A stretch of DNA of 64,000 nucleotides from Istiophorus platypterus (Eukaryota > Chordata > Actinopteri > Istiophoriformes > Istiophoridae). A program made the position numbers and the translations under genes. The stretch covers positions 17,767,480 to 17,831,479 of the forward strand of contig CM029124.1 in assembly GCA_016859345.1 (NCBI GenBank), read 5' to 3'. A model generated the notes under the pieces. That model was not told the DNA's origin. It ran no database searches and saw nothing but the letters and a program-made list of their open reading frames with translations. Of the stretch, positions 27,701-40,910 are shown in pieces; position 1 is the first letter of the stretch; each line of letters starts with the position of its first letter.

Positions 27701-30430
27701 GACAGTAATAGGATTAGGACTAAGGAAGATCAAGAAAGGAATCAGTGAGAGGCCTTAACTGATCCATGTCACCTGGAAATGGCACATCAGGGAGCCTGGT
27801 GTCACACACTTGGAGCCAGACTGAAACACAGTAGTATAATTCCCTTTAAGAAGAGCCCAGATTAAAAGATTGTCTTCCCACACAATGAACTAAATGCTAA
27901 AAAGCTTCACGGTTTAATGTATTAGGCAGCCATTCAACTTTTACTCCCCCAGATTTTTAGTGCAAATTAAGGTCAAATCTGTTAACAGCTTTAGTAAAGG
28001 TTTCTTATTTTAATTTCCCAGTGTTGATCCTGCAAATTTAAGAGCCTGCAGAACACATAAAAAAGGAAATGCTCTGGGTCTGAAACACATTGCCCAAAAG
28101 GCAGGAAGAGCTCTCCGGCTGTAGCGTCTCTATCTGATAAAATCCAAAGCAAACTCAACAGACAAAGGTCTGGAACAATTAGGCAGACAAGGGATACATA
28201 CCCTGAGGCTTCAATGAAAACACCTAGACATTTTAAGGTTGTCATGATTCACCGACCTCTCTCTATCTCTGTCTGCTTCCAGATAGACGGCTTCTTCACG
28301 TTGCTCTTTGGCCTTGCAAGCATCAACACCTTGACCGTTATCAGTGTCACCAGATACATAAAGGGGTGCCAAGCAAACAAAGGTCAGATCTAACTTCCCT
28401 GAATTCAAATGAGAAACCATTAAGAAAACTACAGACCAGAGTCTCTGCCTTCCTCGCATTCCAGCGGCTCTTATCTTACAGAAAAGTGTGTTTTTTTGGT
28501 GCTAATGAAACCTTATTACTGACTTCAGCTGTGGAAATAACTACCGCTTGTCTAAAGCAATTTCATTTACATTTCTTCAACATGTCATTAAGTTAATTTG
28601 AGGTGACATTTTCCACTTTCTAGTGCAACTGATGCTGAAGAATGTCTTAATTATATCAAAATTAGGTTTAGCAACCGCCTTTCTTGTCAGTGTGGGGTAA
28701 GAGTGTTTGCCTTGTTTGTGGCTTTTTCACATAACACAAGCTAAATAAATCTTTGTGTGAGTTTTATTGTTACGTTAAACTGTGAACAAGGGTGGTACAT
28801 GTGAGATATCATCAACTGTATTAAGTGCGAGAACATGGCTGCAACTGCTGCAAGGGGTAACAGATATTGATCTGGAAATCAATCAATTTTTTGGACAGAC
28901 ATCAGAAAAATGAATTTTAAAACCTGCAAACCTGCAGGTAAGCGGTAATATTAGGTAATGCAGCCAGTAACCCATAGCAACAAAGGTATTGTGTACTGGC
29001 AGCCCTCCTTTGGAAATTGTACTACACCTACTCTATGTTATATTAACCCAAGATGTGCAAGCACTACTTGGAAATAGAGCAGAGCAAGTGATTTTTTTTC
29101 TTGCCCTGAATACAAAGCCATGTGTACTTTGTCAGTGGAGGTTCTTTTCAGTCACAGATGTTTGCAAAGGCTCTTAATATAAGAAAAGACTTCATTGTTT
29201 AATAAATGTCACAATCTTGAGATTCATAGCAGGTCAAGAATGCGGGCTCTTTAAGTGACTCTCACTTTTTCTGTCCAATGTTTGCCAAAATCATAGCATT
29301 TAACCTTCTCAAACTGAACACAATCAAACAGCTGTTTCGGGAATATGGGAACCTTCTATTGTATCTGTGTTACTTGTTTTGTGTTTTCGCAGCTTACTGC
29401 ATCAGCATGAACACCATTGTTGTATCACTCATCTGCATTTGGACTGGAGCACTGTTTTGGTCTGCTGCTCCACTGCTGGGCTGGGGCAGCTACACAGGTC
29501 TGTTCTCACAACCTAACCAAATGGGAAAAAGGAATATAAGACTCTATTTCTTAAATTTAAGGCCTTGATCTCACCCCTGTGTCTTATGTTCTTTAGATCG
29601 GGGTTATGGCACCTGTGAGGTGGACTGGTCCAAAGCCAATTACTCCACCATCTACAAGTCCTACATCGTCTCCATCCTCATCTTCTGCTTTTTCATCCCA
29701 GTAATGATCATGCTTTTCTCCTACGTCTCCATTATCAACACAGTGAAAAGCACTAATGCCATGTCAGCTGGTGGTTTCCTCACCACCCGCCAAAGGAAGG
29801 TGGAGAGAGATGTCACAAGGGTAGGCGACTAGGTGCCAAAAAAGTTTATCCCTTAGATATTTATTGGAAATATTCAATTCCAATTGTAAAATGAGACTCT
29901 TTAAAGCTCTAACCCTGTAATGCCAGTCATAACAATTGTTCCCTCATTTTCCTGTCTAGATCTCCATTGTAATCTGCATGGCTTTCATCATGGCCTGGTC
30001 ACCGTATGCAGTGGTGTCTATGTGGTCAGCCTGGGGCTTCCATGTACCAAACACGACCAGCATTGTCACCCGCCTCTTCGCCAAGTCTGCCAGCTTCTAC
30101 AACCCTCTCATCTACTTCGGCATGAGCTCCAAATTCCGCAGTGACATTGCTTTGCTGCTGCCGTGCACACAAGAGCACAGGGAGGTGGTGCGTTTGCAAC
30201 ACTTTAAAAACATCAAACCCAAGGCAGAGGCCCCACCCCCACCTGCATCACTTCCTGTCCAGAGAGTGGAGGCCAAATACGCAGCAGGAGAGCTGAACCG
30301 ATCCAATCCTGACAGCGACTCAGGGGTCAACAGCCCCCCACAGACACCTCCATCTGACATGCAGGAGGTCTTCCACATTAATGTGCCCTCACATATTGAA
30401 ACTTCAGAGTACTGGTGTGACAGGCTCTAA
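24734..30430 (+). CDS. Non-visual opsin, neuropsin/peropsin-like (opn5-opn9 class)
   Basis: A seven-helix GPCR that binds retinal, giving light-dependent signalling in a plasma or photoreceptive membrane. Exons: 24734-24872, 25981-26186, 28283-28382, 29393-29497, 29597-29820, 29960-30430; they join in frame to 414 aa. A glycosylation sequon (NLS) lies near the N-terminus. TM1 has FGN; TM2 has LAISD. Cys114 and Cys190 are the expected disulphide pair. Asp117 sits where rhodopsin has Glu113 (CQIDGFF against CNLEGFF), and Asp184, six residues before Cys190, where rhodopsin has Glu181. TM3 ends TRY (138-140) rather than DRY. Lys300 in FAKSASFYNPLIY is the Schiff-base lysine; NPLIY is intact. Cys327 may be palmitoylated; the Ser/Pro-rich tail ends YWCDRL. 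I chose ATG 24734 (GCCATGG context) over the in-frame ATG at 24647. AATAAA at 30543-30548 is the likely polyA signal. Opsin identity is secure; the subfamily (opn6, 7, 8 or 9) is not settled without phylogeny, so no symbol is given. Confidence 0.95.
25655..25915. repeat. (TACTA)n pentanucleotide array in opsin intron 1
   Basis: Degenerate array of ACTAT/TACTA units within intron 1 of the opsin, ending about 65 bp before exon 2. Preceding sequence (25451-25483) has CTT and ATT triplet runs. The tyrosine/leucine-rich frames here are artefacts. Confidence 0.9.
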
Positions 30431-30542
30431 AGACTGTTCCATTTTGACTTGAACTTATATTTGAATTACAAGGGGAGATTGAGAGTATTTTTGTATTTTT
30501 TGGTCTTACCCATGTTAATGAACTGTACATGTACCCTGTATT

Positions 30543-30548
30543 AATAAA
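30543..30548 (+). terminator. Opsin polyadenylation signal
   Basis: Canonical AATAAA 113 bp after the opsin stop codon, followed by a T/G-rich stretch (ATTTTGTTTG) typical of downstream elements. Confidence 0.7.
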
Positions 30549-30579
30549 TTATTTTGTTTGACACCTGTTGAAACGACTA

Positions 30580-31700
30580 GTCATTCCAAATTAGTAAAGG
30601 TAACACAGAGCCGTTACCCCCCCAGCTGCCCCTGAGGGTACTCATACCATCAGGTCTCCCTTACATCCCACATTGCTCAAACACCATCAGCCTGTAGAAA
30701 TGTGTCATTTTACATCTGTCTGTCAAAGCATGATTATGTCAGTCAGCTTAAAGCAAGCTGGAGCAAAGGTTTTTCATCCACGGTAGCAAGGTGGCTCTTT
30801 TTACAGGAAACAGTGAAAACTCCTCCATCAGTTTGTGGGTTTTGTATAGTAGGACAACTTTTCTCTGTTGAAAAGCTTTCAGACTAATGTCACCGGTGAA
30901 AGAAAAATGAGCAATGCTGAAATAGCACCTGAGTGAAACTTGAGGTTTTTTTTTCTATTTTTTCTCTTTTTTTTCGCGTATTTTTGCTTTTTTTTTTGCA
31001 CTTTTTCCATAATCACACACACAATGAGCTCTTTTACAGCAGCCAATAGACCTTTAAATGAAAATGGCAGGCAGCTTCAGCATAACCCTCCATGTAGTGG
31101 GTAATAACAGCAGCTTGGGTGCCAGTCTGCATGAGCCAACAGGCATTCACTGTTAGAGTAGTAGAGGTTGACATAGGACCGTGTTTGTGTGTGTGCATGT
31201 GTGTATTAGGGGAGGTTGTGGGGGTGCAAATGTACCACGGACCACAGAAGAGAAGAGCCACAAACCTCAAAGTGACATTGGACGTGATTTGCATGTGTCT
31301 GTTTGCCAAACAGGTGTTGATTGGTTTATTTGGCGGAGGAGGAGTGATTGCTTTGGTGAGAGTTGACACACTCCTCTTGGTTGTTTAATTTCTCAGTCAG
31401 AGGATGGCAAGAGAGAGCTGCAGGACAGAGACACTGAATCGTAGCTGACTTTTCCTCCCTCACATAAGAGAAAAAAGATGCACCCTGAAGTTCCGGTTGA
31501 AGCAAATCTTCCTCTTGGTCATCATAAATCCATGAAAATATGTGTTGGCTTTGTCTGGTCGAAAAAATAACTTAATACAAATAAAAAAACAACAACAACT
31601 GCCAAACATACAAAAGGATGCTTGCAATGCACTGCGATACTGCAGGGTGCCATCTCCTTGCATCCTTCCCTTATAGCCCCGGGTTACTGATCTTCTTCTG
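30580..31700. other. Intergenic between opsin and vit
   Basis: No coding sequence supported. Poly-T and T-rich runs lie at about 30946-30998. The stretch 31170-31390 is less AT-rich with G/T runs and may be vit upstream regulatory DNA; nothing specific is identified. Confidence 0.4.
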
Positions 31701-31944
31701 CCTGGGTGAAGAGCTGAGAGCCTGAAGTGGGATGGGCAAAGAGGGGAAGCTCTGGCCCCGTCCCGTTCTCCACTTTTAATGAGCGCTCCGATCATGCAGG
31801 AGTAAAAGTCCAGGTGGAACAGTTGAGAGCTTGCACACACGGCCGCTGCTCCGCACTGCTCTCAATCAAAGAGCGAGGTTTGGGGCGAAAACTGCGCTGG
31901 GAATTACCTTTCTAAGCGCCCGGAGGAATATTTTACCTCTTCAG
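31700..31944 (+). promoter_or_regulatory. vit: Probable vit promoter and 5' UTR first exon
   Basis: A locally GC-richer, CpG-containing stretch ends at a near-perfect splice donor, TCAG/GTAAGT, with the exon end at 31944. No coding frame is expected, because the first coding exon (ATG 36792) is preceded by a CT-rich acceptor at 36733. The natural reading is a non-coding vit first exon spliced over 4.8 kb to 36734. The 5' limit and transcription start are not determined. Confidence 0.5.
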
Positions 31945-34002
31945 GTAAGTTCACCTTCACAGCTTTACGGAGATAATTGTTTTGAGCAGAGAACGACCAA
32001 GCATTTCCACACGTGAAGTCGGGGTTTTGTGTTTGCCGCTGCACGGTGTGAAGGAATTATTCACTTATTAAATCATGCGTAATTGCGCGTAATGGACATC
32101 CATTACGTCTAAGCCATTTTAGTTTTAACAGTCAGATATGTGGTGAACTTTAATGTTATTCATTTATTTGAGAAAAAAAACCAACCTTTTCCTTTTCAAT
32201 CTATGGTTCTGGGTCATTTCTTCTGAGTTTTGACAGGCAGCCTAAATAAGCGCGCTGTTGCCAAAATACGGTGTTTCATTTTCTGTTTATTTTACTCTTT
32301 TTTTAAAGTAAACAGTCCCCTCCACTTTCCTTGAGTGACACTTTTAGCTGAATGAATTTAGCCGGGTCATAATAATTCATACTGCTCGCTAGCTCTCATG
32401 GCTGATTAAAAAAAAGAATCTGTCGTAAGTTATCCAGCTTTTCCATCGGTTTACCGAAGTCTGCATTTTGAAACGACCCATTTTGCCGATGTAACAGGCA
32501 GCAGGCATTGGAGCGGAATTCCTCTGCTTGTGTGTTTTGCATTGCTTTTTAATTTCCCGTATATTTTGCTTGATATTTCTTTGTGTTTTCTGTCTGACAT
32601 TTCTGTGGGGTTCGGGGGAGCCTGATTAAACACAGGTGGTCTCAATACAATATGTCCAGCAGCAGACTACAGGCTCTGGCTTGAACTGAAGCCGGTGCCA
32701 AGAATTAAAGTAATTCAGCCTGTTACGTGCTCGGTAAACAAATAGTGTGTCCCCGCAGCAACAACAGCGGCAACAGCCCAAAAAGCTATAGAAATGACCT
32801 TGTAGAGACATGTTGGCTTTGCTGCGTCTGATCTCTCCAGTGCGTCTTCATTTGGCTTGTAACAACACTTGGCTCAACACGCTTACAGTGCAATTCGGAC
32901 ACCTGTGAACGCTCCCTGGTACAGGGTGTTTGTAAATCTCAGGCATGCCATCACTCAGGACCACCGCAAAACAAAGTGCTCTGCTAGTTATTATAGATAA
33001 ATAAGCCTCAGCCCCCGTTAGTACTTTGCCTCATTGCATTTACGCTGGCCACCCCGGACGAGGAATGTGGCTGCTGCTGCTGGAGCTAAGAGAGAAAGAA
33101 TGAAATACAGTCCTTGTGTTTTGCATTAGGCTGTGCGCCCCTAAAGTTCACCGTAAGCAGTGGAGAGAGACCATTTTAGGGGTAAAAAAGGTGAAGTAAT
33201 GACATTTTCAGTTTATTATCAGTGATTCTGCACAACTGCTCTCAAGTAGCTCCGAGGCCATGGTGCACCAGTCACAGGTATGTCACAGGTCTGCCCATGC
33301 TTTGAGAACCCACTGTGTGCTGGCCCTCGAAATAGCAACAAAAAAAAAGAAGAAAAATTGCAATCTGCCTGCAGGAGCTGAAAATGTTATTTCACTGCAA
33401 CAGCAGACCAGTAGGCTTCTTTGTGCAAAACAGCCTTGTGTAAATCTTAGTTGGGGTTGCTTTGTGTGTGTAATCCACATGGTAGTGAGAATCTTACCCT
33501 GAATTGAATTGCATTTTAATTCCTGAAACTATGTGACCTTTCTGTGTTCTCTACAAAGTGACCAAGCCCCTGCACAGAACCTTTCATCTTTTGCAATGAC
33601 TGTGAATTCACTTAGCTCATTCTGTGTACAGTTTCTCATAGTCCACTGTCAGCATGTTAACGGTTTGTTAGATCCGCATCCCCGCCCTGGCTAAATGAGA
33701 TGTTTGAGATGCTCACTATGGTGAAAAATAGAGCGGATGTCACCATGGAGGCGAGCTGGAACAGTGTTATAGGTGCAATCCCAGTCCTCATCTAAAGTTT
33801 AACACAGGTGTATGCAAAATATACAGCACTCATACGGGAAGTAACCCACCCTGTTTGTGATCTGTGGTGGTGGTAAGTGGTGAGTCGGAAAGCCCTCACA
33901 TGCCATGGCATTCTACAAAGCTATCTGAGCATGTGATAAGTTATCCCAGATCTGCGTTTATTTTTGGTTCCTTTGGTTGGGTGTGTGTATGTATGTGTAT
34001 GT

Positions 34003-34040
34003 TAGAGAGAGAGAGAGGGAGAGAGAGAGAGAGAGAGAGA
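34003..34040. repeat. (GA)n microsatellite
   Basis: GAGA tract preceded by a short GTGT/GTAT run at 33981-34000. It produces an Arg/Glu-rich artefactual frame. Confidence 0.9.
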
Positions 34041-34904
34041 TTGTGTCCCTGCAAGTCTCTTCAGGATCTATTATCTGCAGGAAACTCCCCCACAGTGTTT
34101 GTCAAAGGATATCATTTGCCCTGCATTTCATTTCTTGAAGAAGGAGGCATTTAGAGGCTGAGGTTAAGGCTGAGAACACATATTAAGAGGTCTCAAATTA
34201 TTGTCATTTTTTTGCACATTTTAGTATTTCCCACAAGGATGTCATGCCTCTCTTAAAGGACTCTTAGAGGAGCAGCATGCACAGTTAACTTTTCCGCGCA
34301 GGTGAATGACAGATCAGTTTTGTGGTTTTTTGCTTTATCCAGTGAAGTGCACTGACTCACCTCTCCTACGCTGCAGGTCTGTCTCCTGTACTGTAGATGT
34401 GCATATCTGTCCCGGCTTGTTCTCAACCTAGGCTTTCCCCCCTGCGAGGACAAATTGTAGCCCTGACTGTGCAGCAGTGATCTACCTGCCTGTCAAAGCA
34501 CAACACAGTGGAAAAATTATGTCAGTGCTCATGAACGTCAGATAAAAATGTAGAGCTGCATTATGGGGAAAGTTCTGTCTCTGCCAACTGCAGCAATCTT
34601 AGTTTTTACCTGAACATGAAATGGTGTGTATGCAGTGTGTATTCATGAGAAATCATTCACTTCAGTACACAACAAGCATATCATGCACACTGAAGCTTGA
34701 AGCTATGAAAGAGAACTGTGCATGGAATTGGCTGATAGAGGTGACACCAGGAAATGCTCATACATCATTGCACCACACAATTATGATTACCAGCCTGGCA
34801 GGACTGCAGTTGTTTATACCATTGAGATGAAGATGCAGCACAGAATGTTGCTTTGTACGAGTTTTGTTTGACATTTTTTTGGGAAAAAGCTTTCATGCTA
34901 CTGC

Positions 34905-35240
34905 TGAGAGTTAGATGAGAAGATTGATACCTAAGCATAAAGAATGGAAACGGGGAGACAGATGGACTGGCTTTGTCCGAAGGTTAAAAAAAAAAAAAAA
35001 GGCCACTAGCACCTCTAAAGCTGGGAAGAAAAAAGATTGTTTGTTTGTGACTTCCAGGGGGCCAGTCCACCACACTGAAGCAAATCAAGATACAACATGC
35101 CACTTATTGAGCCTCAGAGGTGCTGGTGGCTGGATTTTGTCACCTTTGGTCAGAGCTTGGGTAACTGTTTTTCCATCTTCATGCTAAACTAAACTAATTG
35201 GCCGCTGGCTGTATCTTCATGTTTACTGTACTTGAGCAGG
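34905..35240. repeat. Interspersed fish repeat, two copies in inverted order
   Basis: The forward half (about 34905-35035) has 'gagttagatgagaagattgatacc' and 'tggctttgtccgaaggtt'. The reverse half (about 35158-35240) has 'tttttccatcttcatgctaaac', 'ctaattggccgctggctgtatc' and 'ttcatgtttactgtac'. Opposite orientation of one family this close together gives a foldback arrangement. Confidence 0.65.
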
Positions 35241-35444
35241 GCCACTAACCTCTAACGTCTCCAGTGAGCTGCACAGTGCTCAACAGATCAGTGGTTGTAC
35301 TGGACCACTTCCAGGTGTTAATGTGTGAATAGGGAGTTCCTGAAAAAGAGAACATTACTCCACGCTGGACTTCCCTGTATAAATAAAGGTATATAAAAGA
35401 AATGGGAATAAGTCAATGGCCTTATTTCATTCTTATTCTTAATG

Positions 35445-35481
35445 ATTCCATCTGCTGGAGTTGCTCTCCAGCAGATGGAAT
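35445..35481. repeat. Perfect 16-bp hairpin
   Basis: Arms 35445-35460 (ATTCCATCTGCTGGAG) and 35466-35481 are exact reverse complements separated by the 5-nt loop TTGCT. It lies in the presumed vit 5' UTR intron. No family is recognised. Confidence 0.9.
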
Positions 35482-36733
35482 TTCCGGCAGATTTCTCAAA
35501 TTAAGTTATGCTGTCTGGAACAAACACTTGTATGCCAGCAGAAAGAGATGGGGAAATATAGTACACTGATTCACTTTCTTGCTAAAAGTTACATGAGAAG
35601 CTCTATATCACTCTTGGCGATCCACTATTCTGATAAGACAGATGTATATTTACATTTTGTTTTCAATAGTACTGCTTCATGTTGCCAACAGGCTGTAAAT
35701 GTCAGTCAGAGCTGCGTCACACCTGACCCTGCTTCAGAGGTCGCCGTATGATCACATGTTCCCACTTGATCAGATTGAACCTGCTGGTGTGTGGCGGCAG
35801 TGACAGACATGACGCCGGCCTGGTGGGAGGTTCAGCATTCCTTGGTTAACAGTGAGCCCTCAGTCATTACCTCCGTCCCACCACACCGGCGCACAGCAGG
35901 GACCGGGGTGGCTCCCACCAGTAGTTCATCTTCCAGCCTGTACAAGACGACTTTCTCTGGCCTTCTGTCCTAATTCACACTGTGCTGTTCCAGTTCTCGT
36001 CAGCGAGATCATTACTTCACGAGACTTGCAGCACCTGGCCTGACGTCTAGGCAACCCGTTTGTGTTCTTGTTAACACAGGATTTGACTCTGATTTATGTC
36101 TTTACATTGGTATAGATTAGTTCTGAATGACAGGCACTGAAATACATCTTCTGTGCCTACTGTAAACAGACTGTATTTCAAACAAAGAACTCATCTGACA
36201 GTTCCCCATTACTGACACATTAAATTATGTCTGTTTGGGCTCATACTGTACTATATTATAATATATAGTATATTATTAGGATGACTTTGACATACAGTTT
36301 AATCTCAGATGAAATGCTGTCATGCTGGCCAGATGTTGGTTGTTGAGCTTCTGGCAAATACTTTCAGCCTTTTGTAGCCCAAATGGAACAAGTAATATTG
36401 ACATAATTTGACATATCATCTCTATTTGATCTAATTGATCTTAGAAATAGGTGTGATAACATGAGGTACGAAAAACGTTTACAAAATATTTAATCGGCCA
36501 AACACACACTAGATGAGCCTTTCAGCTCTTTGCTATTTATCCAAAAGTCTCTGGAAAGTTTATCTCAGTGGCACAAGTTTACTCCGTCCTTTTTCCGGCT
36601 GACTCTCATACTCTTGTCACTCAGAAATATTGACTAAAATGTCCAACCTTACTTTCAGCAAGTAAGCAGGTAGCAGGTAGTGGGTTTCAGAAGATGACAA
36701 GGAATCCCTGCTGCTTCCCCTCTCTCTCTCTAG

Positions 36734-36791
36734 GGTTGGGAGATTGCACGAGGACGTCTGGCTGACCTGCTGAACCAGCACGCCACCCATC
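36734..36791 (+). other. vit: vit 5' UTR part of first coding exon
   Basis: Starts after a CT-repeat acceptor (TCTCTCTCTAG ending at 36733) and runs to the ATG at 36792. The acceptor quality supports an upstream non-coding exon. Confidence 0.6.
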
Positions 36792-39700
36792 ATGATCAGA
36801 GCATCACTCACTGCTGTCTGCCTTGGTGAGTAACCCGTCTGTCTCTCTGCAGGAGAACGCTTGTTTTAGATATATCACCCTGGACTACAATGTATCATAG
36901 TTCCAAAATACTCTGGGTGCTGTCTCCCTCAGAATCACTTTCCCTTGCATTCACGCTATCAAACACCAGCGTCTTCCGTCTCTGAAATCTTGTGTGTACA
37001 GCAAACACGCTGATGATTAACTTACTTTGTCTGGTATTATGTGAAACCTCCTCTTCCTCGCCTGCAGTGCTCCTCCTCTCCTGTGCTTGCTGGGCCAAGC
37101 CAAACGGAGCTAAGAACAAGAAACCAAAGCAAGGTAGACATCATCAACAAGCTGGTCTGTGAACTCGGAAGTCCCAGTATTATTGTCTCCACTGGCTCTC
37201 ACTTAAAAATGCATAAGCTTACAATATTTATTTATGTGCTGGAAGCAAAAACAATCCTATCATATAGATATATATTTTATGAATGCTGAGGAAAATCAAA
37301 TTTCTGCACGAATGCTTAACTACATTCTGAAACCCTATTAGGGCTACAACTATTTAAAATATTGATGAATCTGTTGATTATTTGGAAGAAAAATTGATAG
37401 AATGTCAATAAATAAATGTTGCTCCTTCATCCCTCCACAGTTGTTCCAGACATAGAATGTGATGTAAGAGCAGGAAAGATCAACCTCCCAGAGTTCATAG
37501 TCAAATGTCCTGCGCACTGCAAAGAAACAAAGCAGCAAGTTTATGGGACAGGAGTGTTCGCCTCAATCTCCAGCATCTGCAACGCAGCAATCCACAGGTA
37601 AACAATGGAGCGGTATGGGTGAAATGATTCTTGACTGAGCTGTCCATGTGGCAGGCAAAATTATCTTTTAAGTTTTATATCCGAAAAAAAAAACCAACTG
37701 TCCGCAGCGGCATCATCACTAACTCAGGAGGAAAGGTGATCGTGAGGAAGATGGCCGGGCAGAATATCTACAAAGGCAGCAACTCCAACGGCGTGCGCTC
37801 TCTGTCTCTACCAAAGTGGAGAGAGTCGTTTGTAGTCTCAGGTACGAATGATGAAGCAGACTATCTTCAACACATTTCTTTAGGGTTAGACCTCCAACCA
37901 ACAGATCGCTCTTGTGTTTCAGTGGGGAAGCCCAAGAAAGGAGTCATTTACCCATCTACACTGGACTACGTCCCTTCAAGACCAACCTATGTGAAGACAA
38001 GTGAGAGGAGGGTTATTTTTATACTCTGACATACATCTTTTATATGAATATGAGTTCTGGTGCATTACACTGACCTTGTCATCGAGTGTGTTTGCAAATG
38101 CGCAATGTTTCACAATGATAGTGACCCCTAAGCACTGATTTGGCGATTTGCAAGTCAAAAGATGACTAGACATCTCAGTTCATACTGAGCAAAATTCTGT
38201 TAAAAATGCAAACTTTTTCAGATTTCATAAATTAATTATAATCATTATTTTCAACAGCATGTCATTCACTATATTTTAGCACATATTTAGGACTTTTTCA
38301 CACTGAAATGTGGTCAGTGAAATGCTAACCCAGACCTAGACAGTCAGACACCACCAGATCAGTGGTTTCTGGGGACAAAAGGTTACTAGAGAGACGTCCT
38401 GTTGCTTCTCTCTGGCATTTTGAACATCACTCAATTGAATGAAGAGTCAGAGCACTGCGGTGTGGTAGGGAATGTCAAGAATGCATGACAGCACCGCAGT
38501 TACTGTAGATGCTCTTCCTCCCCGTCCATCCGTCCTGTACACGGTTGCCTTCATCTGTCATCTCCTTGCAGGTCAAAAGGAAGCCAAATACTCCGCGGTC
38601 ACCACAGCGCTGCCTATGACAACCACACCTGAACCCGCCGCAACTACAACCCCTGAACCCACTACCACTACACTGGCCCCCACCACCACCGCTGCCAGCA
38701 CTACTCCTCTGCCAGCACCCACCACCGCCAAGGCTCGAGCTGCTATGCACAAAGTCCGGGATGCAGGTGATTCAAACAAATGCACACTTGAAATGCACAC
38801 GTCGTTTTTGCGCACTTACACGTACGAACTAACTCTTCTAAATGAATGGATCCATGTGTGTTTTGTGGAGGATTGTGAATTTACGTGGACGCTTTTAATG
38901 ATCCAGTAAAACCAATCCACACAGAAGATCCACTGCAGCCAGTGTGCCACGTAGCTGATGTCGAACTAACAACGCCAGCAGCTTGTAATTAGACTCCGTC
39001 TTTTTGCCACAAACCAGCCTTCATTTGTACGAAAACAAGTGATTAAGACAATTGATTGTGGCTCGAAATTACAAGTCACAGCTACAGTTCTAAGAGCTGA
39101 CAGCTAGTCTTTGATGAAGGTTGTACATTGCTGTTCAGTTGCTTGACTGAATGACTTGACTGTACACTTGATCACCAGACCTTTCATCACTCTTATTAAA
39201 TGAAAACAATATCAGACGGCAATCACTGTGAGTCTTCTGCCCATTTTGGACAGAAACGCAGCTACAGAGAGTAGACAGTGCTTCAGTATCTTAAGGTATG
39301 TGTATAAATGAGATAGGCTGTGTGCCAGACAACCTCCCGACCATTTCTGTCTCCTTCATTTTCTGTAACATTATCTCTCTCCTCTCCACATTGGCACCCC
39401 ATTTGTCTTTCCTCTATCTAGGCAGCAGTCATCCGTACCTTTCCTCTGTGGCAGCAGCAGGTTCAAGTAAGTGAAGCAAAGCAAACAGGGGTCAACATGG
39501 ATTTTTTTTTTTTTTTTTTTTGGTGGCATGAAGGGGGGGCTGTGGTGTTCCTTAACACTGGTGTGTGCAGGAATATGTGTTTACATTAAGCATGGGGTGT
39601 TTGCTTTCACGTCAGTCCTGTAGGGAATAGTGGGCAACAGGATTCATCATGCATTCTGTATTTAAGTATTGTTGGCCTTGTTTTCAAAGCAAGTTTGTCA

Positions 39701-40879
39701 TTATCAGCGACACAACTTGTGTATTTTAGCGAGTGAAATCAGTCTAGCAGACTTGTTTTAAGTTAAAAACTTAAACCATTAAGGCCAAGACCTGGTCTGT
39801 CGCTTATGCTAAAACCAAAACTATGTTCAATTTGTTATTTTTTTTTTAGATAATTTACATGTTAAGATAAAGATTTTTGTCTTAATTTGCCCACATTGTG
39901 TTATTGGTATAGGACAGTCACAAAATGGTCAAGGAAAGAGTCCCAGCCAAGGTATGTCAATAGTCTCACTGATTCTGCAGCTCTTGGAAAGTCCTTTACA
40001 CCAAATACAATACAAGTTGAACTAAACCCGACATTTCTTCAAAGTATTCAGAGGAAGTGCCTATCCGAATAGATTCTCACAACGTACCAGTGCAGGTAAA
40101 ACCAAGCTTTAATCTTGATGTGCCTTTTTTCATTCTACCTTCTGTTAGCCTGAAACTGTCTCCACGTTGGCTTTCATTTCATTTCATTACATAAACTCTG
40201 CATGGCATCTCTGTTTTGTATGTTCTCAGCTGCTTTAAACCACATTTACCAGTCTGCTAACATAGGGCCAGACCAGAATATTCTGGAGAGGCCCATCCAC
40301 TGTTTTGTTCGATTCAGTAAAACAGCACTGAAATACAGGATGCAGCTTTATTCACTTTTTATGAGGGAGCATTTATGACCTGTTGAGATTCCTTCTGGAC
40401 CATAGAGGTGGACTAGCTGATCAACATTGCCATCCAAAGAGTCACACCAATATCATGTCAAACAAAAGTGGAATATTTTCTGTCTCAAAAGTGTTAGTCC
40501 TATTAAATAATTATTATTTGAGAAGCCTGTTAATCATAATGTCATCACTAACCATATTTAAAGCACAGCACGGATTTATAGTTTTGCTCTATATATATTC
40601 ATTGATACACAAGTGAATTAACTGCCACTACAAAAGGAACAAATTATATCACTGGAAATTTTGTTAAGGTCATTATACAAGAGATTAGTCTTTTCTCTGC
40701 CGGTGAAGATGGACCAATGAATTTTATTTCATATTATCTCATTATATCGTTGTTTCCCAAATTTTGGTCCCAGGTCTGCGCAGACCAGAGGCAGGGTCTG
40801 CAATCAGGAGACAGCTATCCTCTCCGGTTGGTCCAGGTCAGCCTCGTCAGCCACACACAAACGCACACACATCCACATG

Positions 40880-40910
<31 letters not shown>

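Larger units (their letters stand above)
31945..36733 (+). other. vit: Probable vit 5' UTR intron
   Basis: No coding sequence. Contains a (GA)n tract at about 34003-34040, two inverted copies of the fish interspersed repeat (34905-35240), and a perfect hairpin at 35445-35481 (separate entries). A short palindrome (CGTAATGG-ACAT-CCATTACG) lies at 32088-32107, close to the presumed first exon. Confidence 0.45.

Noticed and set aside
39985..40096. Possible extra vit exon at about 40074-40096 (AATAG acceptor to CAG/GTAAAA)
   Set aside because: The acceptor has no pyrimidine tract, and using it would leave phase 0, which does not fit the phase-1 exon that follows at 40774.
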